A stretch of 64,000 bases of DNA from positions 806,001 through 870,000 of the forward strand of contig NZ_CP063657.1 in NCBI RefSeq assembly GCF_015209745.1, written 5' to 3'. This DNA comes from Lysobacter avium. Lineage in GTDB: Bacteria > Pseudomonadota > Gammaproteobacteria > Xanthomonadales > Xanthomonadaceae. Of this stretch, positions 9,417-18,622 are shown piece by piece. The notes beneath the pieces were generated by a model. The model worked only from the letters and a program-made list of their open reading frames with translations, did not search any database and was not told where the DNA came from. Positions within the stretch are counted from its first letter, which is position 1. Every line of letters begins with the position of its first letter. The position numbers and the translations under genes were made by a program.

Positions 9417-10475
9417 ATGACGCTCTCCGCCGGTCCGTCCCATTCGCGTCGCTGGCGGATAGCAGTCTGTCTGCTGTTGATCGCCGCGACAGCGTGGGGA
9501 GCTCTTGCGCTGTGGTATCCGTTGCATCTTGGTCCGGCGGTACGCGGCGTGCTGGTTGCCGGCTGGGTCGCGCTCGGCTTGGCCACACTTTCCGTAGTGT
9601 CTCGTCCAGACACGTGGGGTTCCCGCGCCGCCCGAATGTTGCTGGCCCTCTTCGCCGCCGGTTTCGCCCTGGTACTCGGAAGCTGGCTCTCGCTGACTCC
9701 GCAACACGATCGTGAGTGGGCGGATGACGTATCCCGTTTGCTGGCGTCGGAGGTGGCGGGAGACCGGGTAACCCTGTACAACGTGCGCAACTTCGACTGG
9801 CGCACCCCGACGGACTACACACCGCGCTGGGAAACGCGTGAGTACGACCTTGCGAAGCTCGTGTCGGCCGACCTGGTGATGTCCTACTGGATGGGACCGG
9901 CGATCGCGCACACATTGGTGTCCTTCGGCTTCGAGGATGACAGCCGGGTGGTGTTCTCGCTGGAGATCCGCAAGGAGCGCGACGAGTCGTTCTCGGCGCT
10001 GGGCGGGTTGTTCCGCAAGTTCGAGCAGGTGATCGTGGCGGCCGACGAGCGCGATATCGTGCGTGTTCGCAGCAATGTCCGCCGCGAGGACGTCTATCTG
10101 TACCGGCTTGATATCCCGCCGGCGCAGTTGCGGCAGGTGTTTCGCGGCTACCTGCAACAGGCGGCTGCATTGCAGCACAGGCCGGCGTTCTACAACACGA
10201 TGACCAGCAACTGCACCACGATCCTGTTCGTTCTCGCCCGGCAGATCGCTCCGGGCTTGCCGCTGGACTACCGCTTGCTGCTGTCGGGCTATTTCGCCCG
10301 TTACGCCTATGACCAGCACGCACTGGTCCCAGGCCAGACCATGCAGGCGTTAAGGATGCGCGGACGCATCACCGAACGCGCTCGCGCCGCTGACGACGCC
10401 GTCGACTTCTCAGTCCGGATCCGTGAGGGCATACCGGGAATACGAAGAACAGGCGAAATGGAGCGCACCCGATGA
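9417..10475 (+). CDS. DUF4105 (Lnb N-terminal periplasmic domain) membrane protein
   Basis: Protein of 352 residues. Three hydrophobic segments lie in the first about 90 residues (around RIAVCLLLIAATAWGALAL, VLVAGWVALGLATLSVV and MLLALFAAGFALVLGSWL), then a periplasmic domain. The domain carries NVRNFDWRTPTDYTPRWETR, a His in AHTLVSFGFED (about 165) and a Cys in TSNCTTILFVLAR (about 266), which fit the DUF4105 family and could form a papain-like Cys/His pair. That catalysis is inference. Its stop overlaps the start of the lipase-like lipoprotein gene by ATGA, so the two are co-translated and probably act together at the envelope. Confidence 0.8.
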   Translation: MTLSAGPSHSRRWRIAVCLLLIAATAWGALALWYPLHLGPAVRGVLVAGWVALGLATLSVVSRPDTWGSRAARMLLALFAAGFALVLGSWLSLTPQHDREWADDVSRLLASEVAGDRVTLYNVRNFDWRTPTDYTPRWETREYDLAKLVSADLVMSYWMGPAIAHTLVSFGFEDDSRVVFSLEIRKERDESFSALGGLFRKFEQVIVAADERDIVRVRSNVRREDVYLYRLDIPPAQLRQVFRGYLQQAAALQHRPAFYNTMTSNCTTILFVLARQIAPGLPLDYRLLLSGYFARYAYDQHALVPGQTMQALRMRGRITERARAADDAVDFSVRIREGIPGIRRTGEMERTR

Positions 10476-12451
10476 GAATTTCGACTGAACCCGGTTGGAA
10501 GGGCACCCTGGCACGGGTGATTTTCGCCTCCGCGCTGCTGCTGTCCATCGCCGGGTGCGCGATGGTCAAGGTCACCTCCCTTGGACCGCGCGACTACATC
10601 GCCATGAAGCGCGGCGACGTCCTCAGTTCCGGCAAGCTGGGCGATGTCAGCAAGGAGACCCTGCGGGTGGCAGGCATCGAGCCGGATGAATGCGCCAGGG
10701 ATGTGCCGGAGTGCACGCAACGCCTCGAGCAGCTAAAGGGCCTGGAGGATGAGCGCCGAATCTCGGCGCTGGCGGAGATCTGGACGCAGCGCGCGATCGG
10801 GCTCACCCCCAAGAATCCGCAGGCCATTGACGAAGCCGCGTTGGCTGCGTGGCTGGAGGCGGCGCGCAACGCCTATGCCTATCTGTTCTTTACCGAGCGC
10901 AGCCCGGATGAGAGGGTGTTTGAGGACCGCCAGACGCAGGTCCGCGATTACTACAACTACGCCGTGCAGCAGATCGTCACCCAGCTTTTTGCGCGCTGGA
11001 AGGCGGATGCCGGGGTCACATTCGGACCGCAGGTGGCCGCGACGGTGGGCGAGTGGCGGATTGAAATGGACGACGAAGGTTTGCGGCTACCGGGCCATAC
11101 CACCCAGGTGGAAGCCATGGTGCCGGCGTCCACGTTGCGGTTTGCCGGCCTTCGCAGCACCTATCGGCGTGACGGCTTCGGCGCCGAGATGGTCGCCCAG
11201 GTGCCGGCGCAGGTGTTGGGTGAGGTGGTCGCGCCGGCGGCCGCATCCGCTGGATCGTACGGCAGGCAGACGTCCGGAGGCGTGCCCGTGACGCCGGGAT
11301 TCAGCGAAATGCCGTTCGCACCGGTGTCGGTACTGGTGCGCTTTGAGGGCGGCAACCTTGCACAGGTTTTGCACACGCGCAACGCCGTGGTCGAGCCGCA
11401 CGATCCCTTCCGGGTGACCGGGATCGACATCGGTGGCCAGCCAATCCCGCTGGCAGCCAACTTCACGGCTGGATACGGGCTTTGGCTGGCGCGCTCGGGT
11501 TTCGCCGAGCAGGCGCTGCGATCGATGCTGGGGCGGGAGCGCGGCATTGATCGGCCGCACCTGTACCTGATGCAGCCCTACGATCCGCAGCGTCGGATCG
11601 TGCTGATGCTGCACGGGCTGGGCAGCAGCCCGGAGGCGTGGGTCAACGTCGCCAACGAGCTGACCGGGGACCGGCAGCTGCGGCAGCGGTACCAGATCTG
11701 GCAGGTGTATTACCCGACCAACATGCCGATTGCGTGGAACCAGGCGCAGATCCGCAATCTGATCACGGACACGCTCGCCCAATTCGATCCGGCCGGGGAT
11801 GCACCCGCCTCGCAGCACATGGTGCTGATCGGACACAGCATGGGCGGCGTGATTGCCCGCCTGTTGGTGTCCGCCAGCGGCGACCACCTGACCGATACCT
11901 TGCTGGACGAGCGTCGACTCAAGGGTGAACACGGCGCGCGCCTGCGCCAACGTTTGCAGGCGATGCTGCATTTTCAGCCGCTGCCCAATGTCGACCGGGC
12001 GATCTTCATTGCCGCCCCGCATCGGGGGACCCCGGTGGCCAGTGGCCGAGTGGGACGTCTGATCGGCCGACTGGTCCGCTTGCCGGTTACGTTGCTGGAG
12101 CAGTTTGGCGAGGCGCTACAGGATCTGGCGGAAGGCCAGGGCGAAGATGCAAGCGTCGCCCGGAGCATTCCCAACAGCATCGACAACCTGCGCGATAGCG
12201 ATCCATTCGTCCGCGCGGCCGCGGATCTGCCGATCTCACCACGGGTCCGCTACCACACCATCGTCGGGCAGGACGACATGAGCCTGCACCTGGTCGAATC
12301 CAGCGACGGCGTGGTGCCCTACCGTAGCGCCCATCTGCAGGGCGCGCAGTCGGAGAAAGTGGTCCACTCGGGGCACAGCGTGCAGGAGACGCCGCAGGCG
12401 ATCCTGGAGATCCGCCGCATTCTCCACGAGGAGGCCCTCCAGAATCACTGA
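10472..12451 (+). CDS. Alpha/beta-hydrolase (lipase-like) lipoprotein
   Basis: A 659-residue envelope hydrolase. The N-terminus is a lipoprotein signal (ALLLSIAGC, Cys about 27). The first half is a largely helical domain of unknown role. The second half is an alpha/beta hydrolase with oxyanion region LMLHGLGSSPEAW, nucleophile elbow GHSMGG (Ser about 456), the lipase-like IAAPHRGTP, an acid in SSDGVVPY and a His in VVHSGHSVQETP. Such proteins act on esters or lipids, but the substrate is not visible. It overlaps the DUF4105 gene by 4 bases and converges on upp. Confidence 0.85.
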   Translation: MRISTEPGWKGTLARVIFASALLLSIAGCAMVKVTSLGPRDYIAMKRGDVLSSGKLGDVSKETLRVAGIEPDECARDVPECTQRLEQLKGLEDERRISALAEIWTQRAIGLTPKNPQAIDEAALAAWLEAARNAYAYLFFTERSPDERVFEDRQTQVRDYYNYAVQQIVTQLFARWKADAGVTFGPQVAATVGEWRIEMDDEGLRLPGHTTQVEAMVPASTLRFAGLRSTYRRDGFGAEMVAQVPAQVLGEVVAPAAASAGSYGRQTSGGVPVTPGFSEMPFAPVSVLVRFEGGNLAQVLHTRNAVVEPHDPFRVTGIDIGGQPIPLAANFTAGYGLWLARSGFAEQALRSMLGRERGIDRPHLYLMQPYDPQRRIVLMLHGLGSSPEAWVNVANELTGDRQLRQRYQIWQVYYPTNMPIAWNQAQIRNLITDTLAQFDPAGDAPASQHMVLIGHSMGGVIARLLVSASGDHLTDTLLDERRLKGEHGARLRQRLQAMLHFQPLPNVDRAIFIAAPHRGTPVASGRVGRLIGRLVRLPVTLLEQFGEALQDLAEGQGEDASVARSIPNSIDNLRDSDPFVRAAADLPISPRVRYHTIVGQDDMSLHLVESSDGVVPYRSAHLQGAQSEKVVHSGHSVQETPQAILEIRRILHEEALQNH

Positions 12452-12511
12452 CTTGGTTGGCGTCGACGTTGGCAACGGCAGCGCCCAGGGCGCGCCCATC
12501 GACAGTGCCGC

Positions 12512-13147
12512 TCAGTCCGCGCAGGTGCCGAAGATCTTGTCGCCTGCATCCCCCAGCCCGGGCAGGATGTAGCCGCGCTCGTTGAGACGCTCGTCGATGG
12601 ACGCGGTGTAGATCTCCAGGTCCGGGTGCGCCGCTTCGGCAGCCCGCAGTCCCTCCGGCGCCGCGACCAGGAACAGTCCCTTGATGCGGGTCGCCCCGGC
12701 GGCCTTGAGCATGTCCACCGTCGCGATCAGGGTGCCGCCGGTGGCCAGCATCGGATCAAGGATCAACGCGGTGCGGTCGTGCATGTTGCCGACCAGCTTC
12801 TCGTAGTAGGCCACGGCGCCCAGCGTCTCTTCGTTGCGCGCCATGCCGACCACGCTGACCTTGGCGGCCGGGATCAGTTCCAGCACGCCCGGCAGCATGC
12901 CGATGCCGGCTCGCAGGATCGGCACCAGGGTGATCTTGCGGCCCTTGATCCGCCGCACGGTAAGCGACGTTCCGGCCCAGCCTTCGATCTCGACCGCCTC
13001 GGTTTCCAGGTCCGCCGTGGCCTCGTAGGTCAACAGGGTTGCAACCTCCGAGGACAGTTCGCGGAAGGACTTGGTGCTGTTGTCGGCGCGGCGCATCAGC
13101 CCGAGCTTGTGCTGCACCAAGGGGTGGCGGACTTCGACAATCTTCAT
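12512..13147 (-). CDS. upp: Uracil phosphoribosyltransferase
   Basis: Salvage enzyme making UMP from uracil and PRPP. The type I PRTase loop appears as [26 protein letters not shown], and the uracil-binding C-terminus as [29 protein letters not shown]. The start at [16 protein letters not shown] gives 211 residues, the family length. No uracil permease is adjacent; the gene stands alone, convergent with the hydrolase gene. Confidence 0.97.
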   Translation of the reverse strand: MKIVEVRHPLVQHKLGLMRRADNSTKSFRELSSEVATLLTYEATADLETEAVEIEGWAGTSLTVRRIKGRKITLVPILRAGIGMLPGVLELIPAAKVSVVGMARNEETLGAVAYYEKLVGNMHDRTALILDPMLATGGTLIATVDMLKAAGATRIKGLFLVAAPEGLRAAEAAHPDLEIYTASIDERLNERGYILPGLGDAGDKIFGTCAD

Positions 13148-13219
13148 GTGCGGACCAGTGGCGGGAGTGTTGCAAGTGTGGCCCAAACGACTTCGCCGGA
13201 TCCACGCGGTTTTGCGCGC

Positions 13220-13248
13220 AAAAAAACACCCGGGTCCGGCCCGGGTGT
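13220..13248 (-). terminator. Rho-independent terminator of the GIY-YIG/DUF1328 unit
   Basis: Perfect 9-bp stem ACACCCGGG/CCCGGGTGT with loop TCCGG. On the minus strand it is followed by a run of seven T. It lies about 45 bases downstream of the DUF1328 stop and just upstream of upp. Confidence 0.85.
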
Positions 13249-13294
13249 CTCGTGGTTCCTCAAGCGGGCGGGTCGGGCCGCGCCTGGCAGTGCG

Positions 13295-13468
13295 TTATCT
13301 GACCTTTTTGTAGACGGTCATGCCGAGCAGGAACAACACAACAGCAATCACGATCGCGGCGATGAACAGGAACTTGGCAATGCCCATCGCTGCGCCGGCC
13401 ATGCCGCCGAAGCCGAGCACGCCTGCAATCAGGCCGATAACGGCAAATATGATGGCCCACTTGATCAT
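13295..13468 (-). CDS. DUF1328 small inner-membrane protein
   Basis: A 57-residue, very hydrophobic protein with two membrane segments (IKWAIIFAVIGLIAGVLGF and KFLFIAAIVIAVVLFLLGMTV), typical of the YtjA/DUF1328 family of small stress-associated membrane proteins of unknown function. CGAGGAGACC lies upstream of ATG 13468. Its ATG overlaps the TGA of the GIY-YIG gene (ATGA), so its translation is probably coupled. A longer frame upstream of this ATG is the shadow of the GIY-YIG gene. Confidence 0.85.
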   Translation of the reverse strand: MIKWAIIFAVIGLIAGVLGFGGMAGAAMGIAKFLFIAAIVIAVVLFLLGMTVYKKVR

Positions 13469-13836
13469 TGGTTGGTCTCCTCGTCGTCGAGCGATTCCGG
13501 TGATCCGACCGTCATGGCCGATACCGCCGCTCCCGAAACCAACGCTACCGATGCGGATGTGCGATGCAGGTGAACAGCGGAGCACCCACTCGGCCACGTC
13601 TTGCACAGTGCGCGCTTTGCTGCCGGCGGCAATCGTTTGATCGCACACTCCGTGCGGCTGGCGCTGCTGCGGTCAGGGCAGGCAAAATGTCCGAGCAGCC
13701 GCAGGGGCGGGTTCGATCGCGTGTAGCGCGCGCCTTTTCCCGCTGCGTGCTGTGCAAAGCGACGCTGGACGTCGGTGGTAATACCGGTGTAAACGCTGCC
13801 GTTGCGGCACTCCAGCAGATAGACAAACCAGGCCAT
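13465..13836 (-). CDS. GIY-YIG nuclease-superfamily protein (UPF0213/YhbQ-like)
   Basis: Small protein of 123 residues. The GIY-YIG core is at the N-terminus: WFVYLLECRNGSVYTGITTDVQRRFAQH, with the family's second Tyr replaced in the usual YTGI form, and the catalytic-type Glu in RTECAIKRLP. YhbQ-type proteins have been linked to DNA nicking or repair, but their role is not settled. The C-terminal tail (after HRTSASV) is poor in conserved features and runs into the DUF1328 start by ATGA. Confidence 0.85.
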   Translation of the reverse strand: MAWFVYLLECRNGSVYTGITTDVQRRFAQHAAGKGARYTRSNPPLRLLGHFACPDRSSASRTECAIKRLPPAAKRALCKTWPSGCSAVHLHRTSASVALVSGAAVSAMTVGSPESLDDEETNQ

Positions 13837-13944
13837 GGCCGCAGTGTAGCGGCGGTGACAGCAGAACGAATGTTCATGCGCGGTTGAGCCGTTCGCCCTC
13901 AAGCGGCCCTAGACTGATTGCTCATATCCGCTGTGGTCCCACAC

Positions 13945-15027
13945 ATGCCTTCGCACTGGCGCATTCCCGCCGTCTTCCTTGCGCTGATGCTCTCCGCCTG
14001 CAGTCCGCAGCAGGGCGGCGAGAAGACCAGCGGCGAGGTGATCCAGACCCAGGGAGAGTCGCGTGGCGGGGCCGTATCGGACGCCGAGGTGGTGGCAAAC
14101 GATCCCTATGTCACTGTCACGACCGACCGCTCAAGCATCGACTGGCAGCCCATGGCGCTGGAAGCCGGGCAGGCGTGGATCAGTTGCGATCACGACTACG
14201 TCAATGGCGAGGGCGTGCCGCTGGCGTCGCCGGGTTACACCGAGATCCGCGCGGCACTGGAGCCTTGTGGCGCTGGCGGGCTGATGCGCCTGCGCTACGA
14301 GGGCAAGATATCGGCCGAGTTCACCGCCCTGATCGAGCGTACGGTGGAGGTCGCCGACACGCTGGGCATCCACAAACGGATCCTCGACATCGACTCCACC
14401 GGGGGCCAGATCGAGGAGGCGATCCGTTCCGGCGACATGATCGGCGCGTCGCGGTGGACCATCTGGGTACGCGAGGATGCGGTCTGCCACAGCTCCTGCG
14501 TGCTGGTCCTGGCCGCCGGCGACATGCGCATGATCGCCGGCAAGGTTGGCATCCACCGGATGATCCGGATCAGCTCCAAGGCTACCTCACGCGCGGAGCT
14601 GCAGGAAGAACTGCAGGCCGTCCACGCCGATGTCCGCGAGTACCTGCAGCGCAACGGTGTGGCGTTCGCGATCGCCGACCTGATGATGACCGTACCCAAC
14701 CGCAGCCTGCGCCTGCTCACCGCACAGGAGATGGATCTCTACGGTCTGGACGGGCGTAATGCGGCCGAAGACGATCTGCAGCGCATCGAACTGACCCGTC
14801 GCTGCGGGGCGGACTTCGTCCAGCGCAAGGACGCCTTCTTCCGCGCGTTTGACCGCGAGTGTCAGGCGCCGTCGGAGGATGTGGGCAGCATGGGTGACTG
14901 CGGTCTGCAGTTGCGCAAACGCTTCGGTTTCCCCGATGCACAATGCCCTTTGCAGAGCCCGTTGTCGGAGTTCGACTCTGCGGTAAATGTCTCCATGCGC
15001 AACCGCAGCGACACGTCGACCGGCTGA
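13945..15027 (+). CDS. Periplasmic ClpP/crotonase-fold lipoprotein (COG3904-like)
   Basis: About 360 residues with a lipoprotein signal (FLALMLSAC, Cys19). The middle resembles the ClpP-like predicted periplasmic proteins of COG3904: DIDSTGGQIEEAIRSGDMIG, then CHSSCVLVLAAGDMRMI and VGIHRMI. In ClpP the Ser sits in the MAAS segment; here CHSSCVLVLAAG occupies that place, so a Ser/His pair (Ser in HSSC, His in GIHR) is possible but unproven. Additional Cys residues suggest disulphides. The gene is monocistronic; substrate unknown. Confidence 0.7.
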   Translation: MPSHWRIPAVFLALMLSACSPQQGGEKTSGEVIQTQGESRGGAVSDAEVVANDPYVTVTTDRSSIDWQPMALEAGQAWISCDHDYVNGEGVPLASPGYTEIRAALEPCGAGGLMRLRYEGKISAEFTALIERTVEVADTLGIHKRILDIDSTGGQIEEAIRSGDMIGASRWTIWVREDAVCHSSCVLVLAAGDMRMIAGKVGIHRMIRISSKATSRAELQEELQAVHADVREYLQRNGVAFAIADLMMTVPNRSLRLLTAQEMDLYGLDGRNAAEDDLQRIELTRRCGADFVQRKDAFFRAFDRECQAPSEDVGSMGDCGLQLRKRFGFPDAQCPLQSPLSEFDSAVNVSMRNRSDTSTG

Positions 15028-15144
15028 ACAACAAACGGCGGCGGATCGCGTCCCTCTCACGGTTTGCCCACGCCTCCTTAATGCCAACCCGCGCACTCTG
15101 ATCGGCACACGCGCCGCCGGCGCCGGTGAAAAAGGAGGTCTGTC

Positions 15145-15828
15145 GTGACAGGCAAGAACGTCGGAGATGATCTTAAATCCATGGCCCAGGACGTGGCGGA
15201 TCTGGGTGCGGGGTACATGCGCATCGGCCGCCGCTGGCTGGAAATGCAGAGGAACCAGGTGGTTGAGGCCTACGACGACATGGGCGAGCGCGAAGGGTCG
15301 CCCGCGTCGGATGAATCCCGCGCTCGTCGCGGTGGCCGTGGGCCCCACGGGCGACGCGGTCGTTGGCAGGGCAGGGCAGGAGCTGGACCGGACAGCTATC
15401 TGGACGACACCCAGGGCCCGGGCTACGCCGAGCCGGGCAGGACCCAGCCGCCCTTCGGCGGTACGGCCGCCGGCGATGATTCCGACTTCCTGCCGCCGGG
15501 GAATCAGACCTATGGGCGCTCGAGTTACCGCGGCGTTGGCCCGAAAAACTACACGCGCTCAGATCAGCGCATCACCGAGGATCTATGTGAGAGCCTCACC
15601 CGCTGCAGGCATGTTGATCCCAGCGACGTATCGGTCAATGTCTCCGGTGGGGTTGTCACCCTGACGGGCACCGTTCGCGAGCGCTGGATGAAGCACCGGA
15701 TCGAGGACCTGGCGGCGGCATGCGATGGCGTGCGCAGCGTCGAGAACAAAATCCAGGTGCCCTCGGCGGAACGCGCTTCGGAGGGTGTCTCCGCGGGTGA
15801 TACCACGCTGCCCGATACGGACCTCTAG
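15145..15828 (+). CDS. BON-domain protein with Arg/Gly-rich middle
   Basis: Protein of 227 residues with no signal peptide. Residues about 1-50 are helical, about 55-80 are very rich in Arg and Gly (RARRGGRGPHGRRGRWQGRAG), and a BON domain lies at about 135-205 (SDQRITEDLCESLTR, NVSGGVVTLTGTV, GVRSVENKIQV). BON domains usually bind lipids or membranes. GTG 15145 is chosen because AAAGGAGGT, a near-perfect anti-16S match, precedes it at good spacing. The basic middle could bind nucleic acid or phospholipid (inference). Its TAG stop overlaps the stop of the convergent S4 gene. Confidence 0.8.
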   Translation: MTGKNVGDDLKSMAQDVADLGAGYMRIGRRWLEMQRNQVVEAYDDMGEREGSPASDESRARRGGRGPHGRRGRWQGRAGAGPDSYLDDTQGPGYAEPGRTQPPFGGTAAGDDSDFLPPGNQTYGRSSYRGVGPKNYTRSDQRITEDLCESLTRCRHVDPSDVSVNVSGGVVTLTGTVRERWMKHRIEDLAAACDGVRSVENKIQVPSAERASEGVSAGDTTLPDTDL

Positions 15829-16055
15829 ATCGCGGGAGCTAGCACGAGGACCTCGACCCCTTCCAGGGTGACCACCTGGCCGGGTCGAATTTTGCAGGTC
15901 TTGCGAAGTTCGACCTTTCCGTCGACAGCCACCGCGCCGCTGGCCACGATCTGCTTGCCAATGCCGCCGCTGTCGCAAAGGCCGACCAGCTTCAACAGCT
16001 GGTTCAGTTCCACATACTCGTGACCGTCATCGAGTGCGAATTCCAGTGATTCCAT
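15825..16055 (-). CDS. S4-like RNA-binding protein (YbcJ type)
   Basis: A 76-residue S4-fold protein. The motif reads EYVELNQLLKLVGLCDSGGIGKQIVASGAVAVDGKVE followed by the basic RKTCKIRPGQVVTL, as in E. coli YbcJ. These proteins bind structured RNA; the target is unknown. The start at MESLEFAL gives the family length; an upstream ATG adds 19 residues. Its last codon shares CTAG with the BON gene stop, and it is divergent from dbpA. Confidence 0.85.
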   Translation of the reverse strand: MESLEFALDDGHEYVELNQLLKLVGLCDSGGIGKQIVASGAVAVDGKVELRKTCKIRPGQVVTLEGVEVLVLAPAI

Positions 16056-16167
16056 CGGGGCGGTCGCTGCGGAAGGGTGGGTCAGGGTCGCAGCGGCTTG
16101 AACAGTACGCAAGCCGGGATGAACCGTGAATCGCGGATGCAGCGCTGCAACCTGCGATCATGGCGCA

Positions 16168-17562
16168 ATGACCAGCAACGACCGCGAGCACTCCTTCGCC
16201 ACCCTCGATCTCTCCGCCCAGCTTTTGCAGGGTGTCGCAGCGCTGGGTTATACCAGGCTCACTCCGGTACAGGCGCAGGCCTTGCCGGCAATCCTGGAGG
16301 GGCGCGACGTCATTGCGCGGGCCCCGACCGGAAGCGGCAAGACCGCGGCGTTCGGACTCGGTGTCCTCAGCCGGGTGGATGCGACCCGGATCCAGACCCA
16401 AGCACTGGTGCTTTGTCCGACCCGTGAGCTCGCCGACCAGGTCGGACGGCAGCTGCGGAAGCTGGCGCTGGGTATTCCCAACCTGAAGCTGTCGGTGCTG
16501 TGCGGCGGGATGCCGCTCGCGCCCCAGCTGGCGTCGCTGGCCACCCACGATCCCCAGGTCGTGGTCGGCACGCCGGGGCGGATCCAGGAGCTGCTGCGCA
16601 AGAAGGCGCTGCATCTTCGCGGCGTGCATACGCTGGTGCTGGATGAGGCGGACCGGATGCTCGACATGGGCTTCGAGGACCAGATCCGCGAGATCGTCGG
16701 CAAGCTGCCCGCAGATCGGCAGGGGCTGATGTTCTCGGCGACGTTCCCGGACGCGATCCGCACCCTGGCCGGCGCGATGCTGCGCACGCCGCTGCAGGTC
16801 ACTGTGGAATCGTCGGAAAGCCCGACCCGCATCCGCCAGCTGTTCTACGAAGTGGAGCCAGGACGCAAGACGCCGCTGCTGGCGGCGCTGCTGCTGCAGT
16901 TCCGCCCGGAGTCGTGCGTGGTGTTCTGCAATATGCGCCGCGACACCGAGGAGGTCGTCGCTTCGCTTGCCCACTACGGATTCACGGCGCTGGCGCTGCA
17001 CGGCGACATGGAGCAGCGCGACCGCGACGAGATCCTGCTGCGCTTTGCCAACCGCAGTTGCAGCGTGCTGGTCGCCAGTGACGTCGCCGCGCGGGGGCTG
17101 GATGTCGAGGACCTGGCCACGGTGGTCAATTACGAGCTCCCGACGGACGCGGATACCTACGTGCACCGCATCGGTCGCACCGGCCGCGCCGGTCGGGAAG
17201 GGCTGGCGCTGAGCCTTTGTTCCCCCGCGGAAGTGTCGCGCGCCGACATGATCGCCCTGCATACGGGCACGCCGCTGGAATGGATGCGCGCCACGCCGCT
17301 TGCCGGCAAGGCGACTGGTGTCGCTCCGGCGGCGATGGTCACCTTGCGCATCGACGGCGGCAAGACCGACAAGCTGCGCCCGGGCGACATCGTCGGCGCG
17401 CTGACCGGAGATGCGGGCCTGCCGTCCTCGGCGATCGGCAAGATCGACGTGTTCGCCAGGCGCTCCTATGTCGCCGTCGCCCGCGGCAAGGCCGACGCGG
17501 CGCTGGCCCGCCTGCGCGAAGGCAGGATCAAGAACCGGCGCTTCCGCATCCAGCGCATCTGA
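16168..17562 (+). CDS. dbpA: ATP-dependent RNA helicase DbpA
   Basis: DEAD-box helicase acting in 50S assembly at 23S rRNA helix 92. Motifs in order: Q-motif (TRLTPVQAQALP), I APTGSGKT, Ia PTRELADQ, GG, TPGR, II DEAD, III SAT, IV VVFCNM, V ASDVAARGLDV, VI HRIGRTGRAGR. The C-terminal 75 residues (VTLRIDGGKTDKLRPGDIVGALT, IGKIDVFARRSYVAVARGKA) are the DbpA RNA-binding domain, which separates it from RhlE and SrmB. ATG 16168 gives 464 residues, the family size. Confidence 0.95.
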   Translation: MTSNDREHSFATLDLSAQLLQGVAALGYTRLTPVQAQALPAILEGRDVIARAPTGSGKTAAFGLGVLSRVDATRIQTQALVLCPTRELADQVGRQLRKLALGIPNLKLSVLCGGMPLAPQLASLATHDPQVVVGTPGRIQELLRKKALHLRGVHTLVLDEADRMLDMGFEDQIREIVGKLPADRQGLMFSATFPDAIRTLAGAMLRTPLQVTVESSESPTRIRQLFYEVEPGRKTPLLAALLLQFRPESCVVFCNMRRDTEEVVASLAHYGFTALALHGDMEQRDRDEILLRFANRSCSVLVASDVAARGLDVEDLATVVNYELPTDADTYVHRIGRTGRAGREGLALSLCSPAEVSRADMIALHTGTPLEWMRATPLAGKATGVAPAAMVTLRIDGGKTDKLRPGDIVGALTGDAGLPSSAIGKIDVFARRSYVAVARGKADAALARLREGRIKNRRFRIQRI

Positions 17563-17570
17563 TCCCGGGG

Positions 17571-18515
17571 CTAATCGACGACGATCTTCGACTCGGCGGT
17601 GGCCAGCATCTCCGGATGTCCACCGCGACGCGGCTTGCCCAGCAGCGGGTAGATGAACACCGCGATCAGGATGATCGCCACCCCGAGGTAGAACTGCAGG
17701 CTCAGCTCGTGCTGCTCGCCCAGCAGGAGGATGGCCAGTGCGATGGCGTAGACGGGTTCCAGGTTGACCGCCAGTTGCGCCGAGAACGCACTCATGTGGC
17801 GCAGCGCCGCCAGTGACAGCGCGAACGGCAACAGCGTGCAGCCCAGCGCCAGCACCAGCAGCCAGCCGATGTCGCGCGCGCTGGGCAGCGTGAGCAGGTT
17901 GGTATCGCCCAGCACCGGCAGGACATACGGCAGCACCGGTGCCAGCAAGGTCAGTGCCACGGTGCCCGCGCCCAGTTCCAGCGCGGTCACGGTCAGCGGA
18001 TCGGCATGCTCGACCAGGCGCTTGTTGAGCGAACCGAACAGCGCCACCAGCAACGCCGACACCGCGCCCACCACAATGCCGATGCGCATGCCGTCAGGCA
18101 CACCGCCGACGACCAGGGCCACTCCGGGCAGGACGGCCACGCCGAGCATGAAGTCGCGCCGCGAGAACCGGCTGCGCGCCAGCCACGGTTCAACCAGCGC
18201 AGTGAACACGGTGGCCAGCGCGATGCAGGTCGCGCCGATGGAGGCGTTGGACAGCTTGATCGCGGCGTAGAAGGTCAGCCAGTGAAGTGCCACCAAAACG
18301 CCGATGCCGGCGTAGGCCCACAGCAGCCGTGCGGGCATCGCGCGCAGTCCGCGCCACACCCGCGGCACCAGCGCCAGCGCTGCCGTGACCATCAGCATCC
18401 GCCACCACACCAGAGGCAGCGCGGCGAGCGTGATCACCTTGCCGAGGATGGCCGTGAAGCCCCACAACAGGACGCAGAAGTGGATCTGCAGGAAGGCTTT
18501 GTTGGTAGGGGTCAT
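17571..18515 (-). CDS. EamA/DMT-family transporter
   Basis: Drug/metabolite-superfamily permease of 314 residues with about ten hydrophobic segments in two EamA repeats. The first repeat begins FLQIHFCVLLWGFTAILGKVI and the second begins around GAVSALLVALFGSLNKRLVE, with the signature ...ALRHMSAFSAQLAVNLEPVYAIALAILLLGE near the end. Substrate cannot be predicted; family members export amino acids, nucleosides or other metabolites. The start is at MTPTNKAFLQ. It converges on dbpA with 8 bases between stops. Confidence 0.88.
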   Translation of the reverse strand: MTPTNKAFLQIHFCVLLWGFTAILGKVITLAALPLVWWRMLMVTAALALVPRVWRGLRAMPARLLWAYAGIGVLVALHWLTFYAAIKLSNASIGATCIALATVFTALVEPWLARSRFSRRDFMLGVAVLPGVALVVGGVPDGMRIGIVVGAVSALLVALFGSLNKRLVEHADPLTVTALELGAGTVALTLLAPVLPYVLPVLGDTNLLTLPSARDIGWLLVLALGCTLLPFALSLAALRHMSAFSAQLAVNLEPVYAIALAILLLGEQHELSLQFYLGVAIILIAVFIYPLLGKPRRGGHPEMLATAESKIVVD

Positions 18516-18622
18516 GGCGTTCGGCCGGATCAGCCGCCCATTGTGCGCAATGGCGTTCGCCAAAGGCGAGCATTATTTGCTTGCGTCCGGCGCTCCGCGT
18601 GCCCCGGTGACAGGCGATGCGT

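Noticed and set aside
16027..17262. Minus-strand frame of over 400 codons across dbpA.
   Set aside because: Shadow; dbpA on the other strand has every DEAD-box motif.
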